From contig CAZABJ010000014.1 in assembly GCA_964483375.1 (NCBI GenBank), positions 1-48,501 of the forward strand: a stretch of DNA of 48,501 nucleotides. The letters are read 5' to 3'. The notes beneath the pieces are model-generated. The model did not search any database. It was not told the DNA's origin and saw nothing but the letters and a program-made list of their open reading frames with translations. The stretch comes from JAUIEH01 sp964483375 (GTDB lineage: Bacteria > Pseudomonadota > Alphaproteobacteria > Caulobacterales > Maricaulaceae). Positions within the stretch are counted from its first letter, which is position 1; each line of letters opens with the position of its first letter. Position numbers and translations under genes: made by a program. Below, piece after piece: positions 17,890 to 25,925 of the stretch.

Positions 17890-19701
17890 ATGACGATTCG
17901 TCTGCTGCCGCCTGAGGCGGTGAACCGCATTGCGGCCGGGGAAGTGATCGAGCGCCCCGCCGCGGCGATCAAAGAGCTTGTCGAGAACGCGCTGGATGCG
18001 GGCGCGCGCCGGGTCGATATTCTCGCCGAGGGCGGGGGCGCGGCGCGTTTGGAAGTGCGTGACGACGGCTGCGGCATGTCCCCCGAGGAACTCGCCCTCG
18101 CGGTCGAACGCCACGCGACCTCAAAGCTCGCGCCCGATGACGCTGGCGATATCGACCTTTTGAACATCGCGACCATGGGCTTTCGCGGCGAGGCGCTGCC
18201 CTCCATCGGCGCGGTGTCGCGATTAAGCCTCACGAGCCGCGCGCAGGGCGCAGACGACACCTATGCCGTTGAGGTCACCGGCGGGGCGCTCGCCGGGCCG
18301 AAACCGGCCGCGGGATTGCCAGAACCGGGCACAGTCGTGTCTGTGCGCGATTTGTTTTTCGCCACCCCTGCGCGGTTGAAGTTTCTCAAGAGCGAGCGCG
18401 CCGAGGCCATGGCGATCGCGGACGCTATCAAGCGTTTGGCCATGGCGCGGCCGGATGTGGGCTTCACGCTGTCTGTCGATGGGCGGCGGCGATTGGCGGT
18501 GCAGGCGGAGGCTGGCGAGGCGCAGGTGCGTCGTCGGGCGCGGCTGGCCGCCATTGTCGGCGCGGAGTTCGCCGAGAACGCCATCGATATCGATCAAACG
18601 CGAGACGGCGTGCGCGTGTCCGGCCTCGCCGGGGTGCCCACATTCCATCGCGGCGCGGCGACCTTGCAGCACCTGTTCGTCAATGACAGGCCGGTGCGTG
18701 ACAAGCTGATCGTCGGGGCGCTGCGGGGCGCCTATCAGGATTTGCTGGCCCGAGACCGCCATCCCGTCGCTGCGCTCTGGCTGGATTTGGACCCCACCGA
18801 GGTCGACGTAAACGTGCATCCGGCCAAAACCGAGGTGCGGTTTCGGGACCCTGGCCTCGTTCGCGGGCTTTTGGTCGGCGCGCTGCGCCATGGTCTTGCG
18901 GCGGCGGGACACCGGGCTTCGACGACCGTGGCGGGTTACGCGCTTGGCGCCGCCCAAGCCCACACCGCTCCGCCGCCTCGCAGCGCGCCATGGACTGACG
19001 GTCGCAGCTGGGCGCAGAGCGCAGCGCAGCTGAACCTTGCGGATCGCGGCGAGGCGGGCGATTTCGCCGCGCCGTCGGTGCGGTTCGAGCCCGAGGACGC
19101 CGCGCCGCCTGAAACGGCGGACTTGCCCTTAGGCGCGGCGCGGGCGCAGCTGCACGAGACCTACATTGTCGCCCAAACGCGCGACGGCCTGGTGATCGTG
19201 GACCAACACGCCGCCCATGAGCGCTTGGTGCTCGAACGCATGAAGGCGGCGTTCGTGAACGGCGCGGCTGAGCGGCAACTGCTCCTTACGCCCGAAATCG
19301 TCGATGTGGGGGAGGCCGGCGCGGATCGCTTGGCCGCACGCGCCGAGGAGCTCGCCGCGTTGGGCCTTGTTTTGGAGCCGTTTGGGCGCGGCGCGGTGGC
19401 GGTGCGGGAAACCCCGGGGCTGCTTGGCGAGTGCGACGTCCAAGGCCTGGTGCGGGATTTGGCGGACGAGCTTGAGGAGCTCGATGCTGCGCATGCGCTT
19501 AAGGAGCGTTTGGACGAAGTCTGCGCCACCATCGCTTGCCATGGTTCGGTGCGCGCTGGTCGTCGGCTGACGGGCGAAGAAATGAACGCGCTTTTGCGGC
19601 AGATGGAGGCGACGCCCCATTCGGGACAGTGCAATCACGGGCGGCCGACTTATGTTGAGCTGAAGAGGGCGGACCTAGAAAAGCTGTTCGGCCGTCGATG
19701 A
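17890..19701 (+). CDS. mutL: DNA mismatch repair protein MutL (endonuclease type)
   Basis: MutL links MutS mismatch recognition to strand incision. The 603-residue protein has the GHKL ATPase motifs ELVENALDAG, DDGCGM and TMGFRGEAL in the N-terminal third. The C-terminal domain keeps the endonuclease motif DQHA(X)2E(X)4E starting at Asp438, together with ACHGSVRAG and QCNHGRPTYVEL. It is therefore predicted to nick DNA itself, as in bacteria without MutH, rather than being of the E. coli type. It starts at ATG 17890 and is followed 10 bases later by a thioesterase gene, probably on the same transcript. Confidence 0.95.
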   Translation: MTIRLLPPEAVNRIAAGEVIERPAAAIKELVENALDAGARRVDILAEGGGAARLEVRDDGCGMSPEELALAVERHATSKLAPDDAGDIDLLNIATMGFRGEALPSIGAVSRLSLTSRAQGADDTYAVEVTGGALAGPKPAAGLPEPGTVVSVRDLFFATPARLKFLKSERAEAMAIADAIKRLAMARPDVGFTLSVDGRRRLAVQAEAGEAQVRRRARLAAIVGAEFAENAIDIDQTRDGVRVSGLAGVPTFHRGAATLQHLFVNDRPVRDKLIVGALRGAYQDLLARDRHPVAALWLDLDPTEVDVNVHPAKTEVRFRDPGLVRGLLVGALRHGLAAAGHRASTTVAGYALGAAQAHTAPPPRSAPWTDGRSWAQSAAQLNLADRGEAGDFAAPSVRFEPEDAAPPETADLPLGAARAQLHETYIVAQTRDGLVIVDQHAAHERLVLERMKAAFVNGAAERQLLLTPEIVDVGEAGADRLAARAEELAALGLVLEPFGRGAVAVRETPGLLGECDVQGLVRDLADELEELDAAHALKERLDEVCATIACHGSVRAGRRLTGEEMNALLRQMEATPHSGQCNHGRPTYVELKRADLEKLFGRR

Positions 19702-19711
19702 GGGAAACGGC

Positions 19712-20161
19712 ATGACCGACACCATGGATCCTACCACGCTTGACGGCCTGACCTTGATGCGGATGGTCGCGGAGGGTCAATTGGCCCCGCCGGGCATTGG
19801 AACGATCATGCCCATGCGTTTCGGCGACGTGCAGGCTGGCAAAGTGACCGTGACGACGCAAGCCGATGAGCGGCATCTCAACCCCTTTGGCGGCGTGCAT
19901 GGCGGGTTCGCCGCCACCATTCTCGACAGTGTCACGGGATGCGCGACGCACACGCTGCTCGGTCCTGGCGAGGCTTACGCCACCACGGATTTGACGGTGA
20001 AGATGATGCGCCCGGCGCCCCGCGACGTCGAACTGGTCGCGGTCGGCGAGGTCATCAGCGAAACCCGCCGGCTTGTCGTCTCCCAGGCGCGGCTTGAGAC
20101 CGCGGAAGGCAAGATTTTGGCCTTCGCCACGGCGAGCTGCATGATCACCCGCGCCGGGTGA
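19712..20161 (+). CDS. PaaI-family thioesterase (hotdog fold)
   Basis: This 149-residue hotdog thioesterase hydrolyses acyl-CoA esters. The family signature HLNPFGGVHGGFAATILDS is intact, with the HGG turn and a following acidic residue that serves as the nucleophile or base. The length is typical. GAGGG lies about 8 bases before ATG 19712, and the gene follows mutL by 10 bases, suggesting read-through expression but not a shared function. The specific acyl group (aromatic, or general CoA salvage) cannot be read from the sequence. Confidence 0.86.
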   Translation: MTDTMDPTTLDGLTLMRMVAEGQLAPPGIGTIMPMRFGDVQAGKVTVTTQADERHLNPFGGVHGGFAATILDSVTGCATHTLLGPGEAYATTDLTVKMMRPAPRDVELVAVGEVISETRRLVVSQARLETAEGKILAFATASCMITRAG

Positions 20162-20179
20162 GCCGCCCCGGCCGCGCGC

Positions 20180-21013
20180 CTAGCCGTAGCCGACGGCGGG
20201 CGGGGTCGCAAAGGGCCCCGCCTCCGCCATCCGCACTTCCTCATAAACGTAAGAGGCGATGGAAACGCCCACGGCGATCAAAGCGGCGAGGAATACTCGG
20301 CCGAACATGCGCTTCATGCGCAGCTTATGTCCCAGCGCCAAGCCCGCAGGCAGAAAGAAAATGACCAGCAGGGCTATCGCGCCGGCGACCCCGGCCGTGA
20401 CGCCTAAGGCGATGGCCTGATCTTCGGACATGGCCGGCGCCGAGCCGCCTTCGCCAAAGCCGAAAAACGCCGGCAGACACTGCCCCATCGCGCCCGGCTC
20501 GCCGAAATTGAAACACGGATCGACATTCGCCAGGCGCTCGCTCAAGTCATAAGCGCCGAGGCTCGCATAGCTGATGATGAGCACGACGACCAAAACCGAG
20601 AACACAAGCCCGCTCAACATGCGGCCGAACCAGCCCGGCGGAACCTCGAATTTCGAGAACCAGGGCTTGGAGGCGGCGGCGAAAATCGCCAGCGGGAAGA
20701 TGAAAATCAGATGCACGACGGCGAAGACGAACGCCCAGAACCCCACGCCGGGTTTCAGATTGAGCAGCGTGATCGCAAACAGCGAAAGCACATACATCGC
20801 CAGATAAATCAGCACCGCCAGCGGCGCCATGTCGATGTCGATGAACAAACTCACAAACACCGAAAGCCGCTCCACCACGAACGCCAGAGGTTCGCGGAAG
20901 GCCTCGGCCAGGACGCCCAAATCGATGGCTTGGTCGACCGCGCCGACCATCGCGCTCGCCAAGGCGAACACCGCATAGGCCGAAAGCCCTGCGAAAATCA
21001 TCGGTTTCGACAT
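20180..21013 (-). CDS. six-helix integral membrane protein, function unknown
   Basis: I do not recognise this 277-residue protein. About six hydrophobic helices are visible, near residues 5-26, 62-85, 90-115, 131-154, 200-227 and 238-258. Between the fourth and fifth helices is a soluble loop containing Cys167 and Cys179 with a Gly/Phe-rich stretch, which could form a disulphide if it faces the periplasm. The N-terminus lacks a cleavable signal. The stop lies 18 bases from the convergent thioesterase gene. Upstream, on the same strand, the slipin gene ends in a terminator, so this gene is probably transcribed separately. The start is ATG 21013. Confidence 0.7.
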   Translation of the reverse strand: MSKPMIFAGLSAYAVFALASAMVGAVDQAIDLGVLAEAFREPLAFVVERLSVFVSLFIDIDMAPLAVLIYLAMYVLSLFAITLLNLKPGVGFWAFVFAVVHLIFIFPLAIFAAASKPWFSKFEVPPGWFGRMLSGLVFSVLVVVLIISYASLGAYDLSERLANVDPCFNFGEPGAMGQCLPAFFGFGEGGSAPAMSEDQAIALGVTAGVAGAIALLVIFFLPAGLALGHKLRMKRMFGRVFLAALIAVGVSIASYVYEEVRMAEAGPFATPPAVGYG

Positions 21014-21111
21014 GTCTCGCCCCCCTGCGGCGACCCTCTCGCCGATACGCTACCAGAACGAACCCAGCCGCTGCGAGCCGTCTGGCGCGGACCGCGCAGC
21101 AAGACCGCGGC

Positions 21112-21147
21112 CAAAAGAAAGGGACGGCCGCAGGTCGCGGCCGCCCC
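21112..21147 (-). terminator. rho-independent terminator after the slipin gene
   Basis: On the minus strand an 11-bp stem (21147-21137 with 21131-21121, one G:U) with loop GACCT is followed by TTTCTTTT. It begins three bases after the slipin stop codon. Confidence 0.8.
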
Positions 21148-21149
21148 TC

Positions 21150-22307
21150 TCAGTCTGCGCGGCCATTCGTTTCGGCGGTCTTGCCGATCCGAACCAGGCC
21201 GTTGAGGAGGGCGTCAAAGCCCTCGTCCTTGCCGGCGTGCAGCTCGATATGGCCGATCTTCTCCATCAGCTTCTCGAGCGCCTCCAGCTCCTTCAGACGC
21301 ATCAGCGTCGGGTTGTCGTCCATCAACCGCGCGGTGTTCAGGAGCGACCGCGTGGCGGCGGTTTCTTCCTGACGGCGGATCAGGTTCGCTTGCGCGGCCT
21401 TTTCCGCTTCGACCACACGGTTCAGGAGCGCGCGCATCTCGCCAGGCAAGATGACGTCCTTCACCCGAACCTCGGCGACCTCCAGACCCGTTCCGGCGAG
21501 CCGGGCGCGGGTTTGCTCGGCGATCTCCGCGTCCACGGCGACCCGGTCATTGAGGAGCTGGTCGAGCGTGCGCCCGCCCACCGCCTCCCGCGCGGCCAAT
21601 TGCACCACGCGATAGACATAGCCCTCATGATCCGGCGCGGTCCGCGACACCGTTTCGGCGTCGACGATGCGGGTGAACGCCGTCAACGTCATGCGCACCG
21701 AAACCCGATCCTTGGTCAGGATTTCCTGGGCGGCGATCTCCGTCAGTTGCGGACGCAGATCATAGATATCCGCCCGGATGGTCCGGTTGAGCGCCCAGAA
21801 CGCGTGCCAGCCAGGCTCAAGCCGCTCGGTCAACTGACCGTCGACATGCAGCAGGCCGACCGAATTCTGGTCGACGGCGAACGCCTTCACCGATTGGCCC
21901 ATCGCCATCCGCCACGCGTCATACAGCGCGGCGGGGACCCGCGGCGTCGCTTCGACGTCGACATACGCCACCGTCACGTCGCGCAGGACCTTCCAGTAAT
22001 AGGCCGTCCGCCCCGGCGCGACGAGGAACGCCGCCACGCCCTCAAAGGAGACGAGCGCGACCTGGTTCGGCTCGGTCCGCACAACGGTGAGGTAGCGCTC
22101 CGCGAGCTCGGGGTGGTTCTTTTCGATCACCCGCGCCCATTCGCTGGTGAAGGCGGGAACGCGCACGTCAAAGCGCTCCACCTGCACGCGGCGGTGGTTG
22201 AGCGAAACGCGGTGGATGCCCGGCTCGAGCACCTTCACGAGCCGGCCGTCGCGGATCAGGAGCGCGCGTTCGTGCTCCGCCACGATCGTTTCTCGGATAA
22301 ACATCAT
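21150..22307 (-). CDS. slipin / SPFH (band 7) domain protein
   Basis: The 385-residue product has an N-terminal segment of the slipin type (AEHERALLIRDGRL, VLEPGIHRV) and a full SPFH domain from about residue 165 to 300, recognisable in DRVSVRMTLTAFTRIVDAE and LLNDRVAVDAEIAEQTRARL. A charged coiled-coil tail follows (EAEKAAQANLIRRQEETAATRS). No hydrophobic membrane anchor is seen, unlike stomatin-type slipins. SPFH proteins scaffold membrane microdomains or bind proteases; no NfeD partner is adjacent. Two Met codons stand at the start; ATG 22304 has better spacing to the GGAG upstream than ATG 22307. The gene ends at a strong terminator. Confidence 0.82.
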   Translation of the reverse strand: MMFIRETIVAEHERALLIRDGRLVKVLEPGIHRVSLNHRRVQVERFDVRVPAFTSEWARVIEKNHPELAERYLTVVRTEPNQVALVSFEGVAAFLVAPGRTAYYWKVLRDVTVAYVDVEATPRVPAALYDAWRMAMGQSVKAFAVDQNSVGLLHVDGQLTERLEPGWHAFWALNRTIRADIYDLRPQLTEIAAQEILTKDRVSVRMTLTAFTRIVDAETVSRTAPDHEGYVYRVVQLAAREAVGGRTLDQLLNDRVAVDAEIAEQTRARLAGTGLEVAEVRVKDVILPGEMRALLNRVVEAEKAAQANLIRRQEETAATRSLLNTARLMDDNPTLMRLKELEALEKLMEKIGHIELHAGKDEGFDALLNGLVRIGKTAETNGRAD

Positions 22308-22659
22308 CTACTCCGGCCTGTTCGTTCGTACACACATCAAGTTCATGGACGCCTAGGGCAGCTCGCCGGAGCCGCTCGACGCGCGCCCCGCGGGAGGGGG
22401 CTTAAGGCGACGGGTCCAGGCCGTTGGAACCCGTCGCAGGGAGGGCCTTAGGCTCGCGCCTTATCCCTCCGGACGAACGGGCCCTTGGGCCGTTTTCCGA
22501 CGCCGGTATCCGCCCCGCCGCAAAGCGAGACGCTCGTCTGCCGGTCCGCCGACCGGACTTGGCCGAAGCCGCGTCCGAGCGAGCGGGGGCGTGAGGGACT
22601 CCGGTTCGCCGTCATTCAGTGCTCAGACCGTGAAAAGGGTCTTGCGGTTTTAGCCGCGG
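22308..22659. other. gene-free stretch upstream of the slipin gene
   Basis: I see no protein gene here. There is a 9-bp stem at 22407-22415/22429-22437 (GCGACGGGT with its complement) and several shorter GC-rich dyads. The slipin promoter should lie near its right-hand start, but no convincing -35/-10 pair stands out. Confidence 0.4.
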
Positions 22660-22731
22660 AGCGTGGAATCGGATTCGAACCGACAACCCCATGGTTGTAA
22701 CCCATGTGCTCTCCCATTGAGCTATCCATGC
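22660..22731 (-). tRNA. tRNA with UAC anticodon (nominally Val) on a glycine-like body
   Basis: Read on the minus strand this folds as a full cloverleaf. The acceptor stem is GCATGGA/TCCACGC with an A3:C70 mismatch. The D arm is GCTC-AATGGGA-GAGC, the anticodon stem is a perfect CATGG/CCATG with loop GTTACAA, and the T arm is GTCGG-TTCGAAT-CCGAT. The anticodon UAC would read Val GUA. The invariant T8, A14, G18-G19, G53-C61 and T54-T55-C56 are kept. The discriminator is U, not A, and the genomic 3' end reads TCCG, so CCA is not encoded. The D arm, G1:C72, C2:G71 and U73 resemble alphaproteobacterial tRNA-Gly. It may be functional, specialised or decaying. Confidence 0.6.
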
Positions 22732-22991
22732 GTTCCCCAGTTGGCGGAGAACAATCCGTCACGCGCGGAACACGGTCTGGCAGCGCCAGCCGCGCCCCCC
22801 GGGTCTCACGAGCCCGCGGGATGCTTGCGACAGAGGCGCGTGTTAGGTCCCGACTTGGGTCGCTCCAGGGCGTGATCGCGGCGTTTTGTGGTCTGAGCGC
22901 CGGTGAAAAAGGGGCGCGGACACAGGCGCTACCCCGCCAGCGCTCTGGTTAGCTTGGTCAGGCCATCCGCCAAGCTCGCGATATCTACGTT
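22732..22991. other. gene-free stretch between the tRNA and the MarR remnant
   Basis: No open frame here resembles a protein. The sequence is GC-rich and carries the presumed promoter side of the minus-strand tRNA, but no clear promoter was found. Together with the next feature it looks like decaying DNA. Confidence 0.35.
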
Positions 22992-23140
22992 CTACAGGGC
23001 CTCGTCGAGCGCGGCGTTGATGGGAGCGAAGGCCTCGCGCATCGCATCAGACGCATCGCGACCTTTCTCAGTGACCGTAAGCTCCCAGGCGCGGCGGTCT
23101 GTTTGCGAGCGCTCGCGCGCGACGTGGTCAGGCTGGACGC
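22992..23140 (-). pseudogene. C-terminal remnant of a MarR-family regulator
   Basis: On the minus strand, one frame ending in TAG at 22994-22992 reads through HVARERSQTDRRAWELTVTE, KGRDASDAMREAF and APINAALDEAL. This is the wing (RxRSxxDRRAWxLxLTxxGR) and dimerisation tail of a MarR-type winged-helix regulator. The sequence upstream that should encode the DNA-recognition helices is missing: the frame runs straight into the 3' end of ptsN in a different phase. I infer a deletion that removed the front of the gene up to ptsN. It cannot make a functional repressor. Confidence 0.6.
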
Positions 23141-23662
23141 CTAAGCCGCGTCCGTTTCCGCGCCGTCGCCCACCAACAGCGCGCGGACCGCGTCTATGCC
23201 GGCGGCCGCGCGCAGGCGTTCACGGAACACCGGTCGGCGCATCGCGCGCGAAACACGAGCGAGCGCGCGCAAGCGCTCGGAATTGGGTTCTTCAGGGGCG
23301 AGCAGCATGAAAACGAGGTCGACTGGGCGTTCGTCCACGGAGTCGAAGTCAATCGGCTGAGCGAGCCGTGCGAACAGCCCCCACATGCGGTCGATGCCCT
23401 CCACGGGAGCGTGCGGAATCGCGACCCCGGCGCCGACCCCGGTTGAGCCGAGCTTTTCGCGCTCCACCAACGCATCGGTGATCGAGCGCGTTTCAAGACC
23501 TGTGGCTTCGCCGGCCACGCGCGCGATCTCATGGAACAGGTGTTTTTTGGAGGTGGCGCGGACGTCCACCAAGACGCCGTTCGTCAAGAGCAGATCGCCA
23601 AACCCTCCCGCCGGGGCCGCCTCAGGCGCGCCGGCGCCGGTCTGCGTGATTCCAGCGCTCAT
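23141..23662 (-). CDS. ptsN: PTS nitrogen-regulatory EIIA protein PtsN
   Basis: PtsN is the terminal phospho-acceptor of the nitrogen PTS and regulates metabolism and potassium or stress responses by protein contacts. The 173-residue protein is a single EIIA(Fru/Ntr) domain; the phosphorylated residue is His84 in GVAIPHAPVEG. An N-terminal Gly/Ala-rich extension of about 20 residues precedes the domain. Its ATG overlaps the hpf stop by 4 bases, and the gene closes the rpoN-hpf-ptsN group, the standard proteobacterial arrangement. No HPr or EI(Ntr) gene is in the window. Confidence 0.93.
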   Translation of the reverse strand: MSAGITQTGAGAPEAAPAGGFGDLLLTNGVLVDVRATSKKHLFHEIARVAGEATGLETRSITDALVEREKLGSTGVGAGVAIPHAPVEGIDRMWGLFARLAQPIDFDSVDERPVDLVFMLLAPEEPNSERLRALARVSRAMRRPVFRERLRAAAGIDAVRALLVGDGAETDAA

Positions 23663-24267
23663 GTTGCCTCCGCAGGGGCGGGTCTCGAGGGGTCGATCCA
23701 GCCGATGTGACCATCTGGACGGCGATACACCACATTCAACGCACCATGCGCGGCATTCTTGAAGATGAGTGCGGGGGCGTCGGTCAACCCCATTTCTTGG
23801 ACCGCCATACCCACGGTGAGAACCGGAAGTTCGCCGGCGGTCTCAGCGATGATCAGCGGATCGTCCTGCGCATCGGTTTCCTCGGCGACCGCATCTTCGC
23901 TCGCATCCGGCGCGGGCTGGGCGCTTTGAAGGACCACATAGGCTGCGGGTTCGGGCGCGGCGTTGCGGGGGCCGCGACGGTCGGTGAGGCGTGTTTTGTA
24001 GCGGCGCAGCCGTTTTTCGAGCCGAGCCGCGGCGTCATTCACCGCTGCATAGGCGTCGTCCGCTGAGCCGCTGGCGTGCAGATGCGCGCCGGACGGCAAA
24101 TGCAGGGCGCATTCCGCTTTAAAGAGATAGCCGTCTTTGGAGACGACGACGAACGCTTCGCCGACATCGCCGAAATATTTGGCTACCGTTTCTTCAATCC
24201 GTGCGGTGACGCGCTCGGACAAGGCGGCGCTCACGTCGATGCCTTTGTTGACGACTTGCACGTGCAT
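23659..24267 (-). CDS. hpf: ribosome hibernation promoting factor, long form
   Basis: Long HPF dimerises 70S ribosomes into inactive 100S particles in stationary phase. The 202-residue protein has the N-terminal YfiA/S30AE domain (MHVQVVNKGIDVSAALSERV to about residue 100), a variable acidic linker, and the C-terminal dimerisation domain with VGMAVQEMGLTDAPALIFKN. This two-domain form is usual in alphaproteobacteria. It sits between rpoN and ptsN and overlaps ptsN by 4 bases. Start ATG 24267 begins directly with the conserved strand. A 117-base gap to rpoN may hold its own promoter. Confidence 0.94.
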   Translation of the reverse strand: MHVQVVNKGIDVSAALSERVTARIEETVAKYFGDVGEAFVVVSKDGYLFKAECALHLPSGAHLHASGSADDAYAAVNDAAARLEKRLRRYKTRLTDRRGPRNAAPEPAAYVVLQSAQPAPDASEDAVAEETDAQDDPLIIAETAGELPVLTVGMAVQEMGLTDAPALIFKNAAHGALNVVYRRPDGHIGWIDPSRPAPAEAT

Positions 24268-24384
24268 GGCGGTTCGCCTCCACAGTTCCGCGACCCTCCG
24301 GTCGCAGCGGCGCCCCCCGACTATTCGGCGGTCGGACCCTAGGCTTGCGTTGAAAACGAAGTCAATTCAGGCCGTCAGCAGCTG

Positions 24385-25917
24385 TTACGGCGCTCCTCGC
24401 GAAATTCTTCTCCGTTGCACCGAAGAGGGAATGCGCATCGCTTCGCGATACTTTGCAACGGTCCGCCGCGCAATTTCCACGCCATCCGCCCGCAACAGCT
24501 CCACGATGCGGTCGTCTGAGAGCACCGCATCGGGCGTTTCCCGGTCGATAAGCGCTTTGATCCGATGGCGCACAGCCTCGGCCGAGTGGGCTTCGCCTCC
24601 GCCTGCCGCCGGAATAGCGGCGGTGAAAAAATACTTCAGCTCGAACAGCCCGCGCGGGGTCGCGATGTACTTGTTCGACGTTACGCGGCTGACGGTGGAT
24701 TCGTGCATGCCGATCGCGTCGGCGACCGTCTTGAGATTGAGCGGCCGTAAATGCTCCACGCCGAGCGCCAGAAAGCCGTCTTGCTGACGCACGATTTCCG
24801 TGGACACCTTCAGGATCGTGCGCGCCCGCTGATCGAGGCTTTTTACAAGCCAGTTCGCATTCTGGTGGCACTCGGAGACGAAATTGCGCTCATCCTCTCG
24901 CCGGGCGCCTTTCAGCACCTCGGCGAAATAGCGCTGATCCACCAAAACCCGGGGCAGGGTGTCGGAGTTGAGCTCCACCGCCCAACCCCCGCCTGCGAAC
25001 TCGCGGACATACACGTCGGGCTCGACCGCCGCGGCGGTTTCCGTGCCGAAGCTGAAGCCCGGCTTGGGGGTCAGGGCCCGAAGCTCCGCCATCATGTCTT
25101 GAAGATCGTCGCTCTCCACCCCGCAAAGCGACTGCAGCTTGCGATAGTCGTGCTTCGCCAGAAGCTCGAGGTTCTCCACCAAAGCCGCCATGGCGGGGTC
25201 GTAGCGGTCGCGCTCTTTAAGCTGAAGCGCCAGGCATTCCTTAAGGTCGCGAGCCATAACGCCGGTGGGCTCGAACGTTTGCAACATCGCCAGCGTCGCC
25301 GCGATGCGACCGGGCTCGGCGCCCAAGCGGTCGGCGAGTTCGTCCAAATCGGCGCGCAGATAGCCGTCTTCGTCCGACAAGTCGATCAGGGCCGAGCCGA
25401 TCATGCGTTCGACAGGGTCGCGCGCCGCAACGGCGAGTTGATCGAGCAGATGCTCGGCGAGGGTCTTGGCGGCCGCCGCCGCCTCAAGCGGCGAGCCGTC
25501 CTCGTCGACCGGACCCGCGCCGCGCGCGCGTGACCAATCCACATCGCCCCCGGCTTGCACGGCGTCGGACGAACCGCTGCTTTCGGGATGCAAGCTCTCA
25601 TAGTCGGCGTCGATGGCGGCGTCGGCTTGGGAGTTCGGCGTGTCTCCGGAGATGCTCAGCTCTTCGAGCGGCGCGTCGTCCCGCTTGGATTGCGGGTCTT
25701 CGCGATCCTGAGGCTCAGAGGGCGTGTCGGCGCCGTTGGCGTTGTCGCCCGCCGCGCTTTCATCGCGCTTCAGGAGCGGATTGCGCTCAAGCTCGGCTTC
25801 GACGAACTCGGCCAGCTCGATATTCGAAAGTTGCAGCAGCTTGATGGCTTGCTGCAGCTGCGGGGTCATCACCAGGGATTGACCCTGGCGCAGCTCCAAG
25901 CGTTGTCCGGCGGACAT
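24385..25917 (-). CDS. rpoN: RNA polymerase sigma-54 factor
   Basis: Sigma-54 directs transcription of nitrogen, motility and other genes and needs AAA+ activators. The 510-residue protein has the activator-interacting N-terminus (QRLELRQGQSLVMTPQLQQAIKLLQLSNIEL), an acidic region II, the core-binding domain, the helix-turn-helix region and the RpoN box RRTVAKYREAMRIPSS at the C-terminus. All diagnostic parts are present. It begins 8 bases after lptB ends, so it is very likely co-transcribed with the lpt genes, as in many proteobacteria. Confidence 0.96.
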   Translation of the reverse strand: MSAGQRLELRQGQSLVMTPQLQQAIKLLQLSNIELAEFVEAELERNPLLKRDESAAGDNANGADTPSEPQDREDPQSKRDDAPLEELSISGDTPNSQADAAIDADYESLHPESSGSSDAVQAGGDVDWSRARGAGPVDEDGSPLEAAAAAKTLAEHLLDQLAVAARDPVERMIGSALIDLSDEDGYLRADLDELADRLGAEPGRIAATLAMLQTFEPTGVMARDLKECLALQLKERDRYDPAMAALVENLELLAKHDYRKLQSLCGVESDDLQDMMAELRALTPKPGFSFGTETAAAVEPDVYVREFAGGGWAVELNSDTLPRVLVDQRYFAEVLKGARREDERNFVSECHQNANWLVKSLDQRARTILKVSTEIVRQQDGFLALGVEHLRPLNLKTVADAIGMHESTVSRVTSNKYIATPRGLFELKYFFTAAIPAAGGGEAHSAEAVRHRIKALIDRETPDAVLSDDRIVELLRADGVEIARRTVAKYREAMRIPSSVQRRRISRGAP

Positions 25918-25925
25918 GAGCGTTC

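Noticed and set aside
21012..22451. Plus-strand open frame of 479 codons opposite the slipin gene
   Set aside because: His/Arg-rich shadow of the SPFH coding sequence; no ribosome site and no family features.
22903..23310. Plus-strand open frame of 135 codons across the MarR remnant and ptsN end
   Set aside because: Antisense to both; Ser/Arg-rich with no family resemblance.
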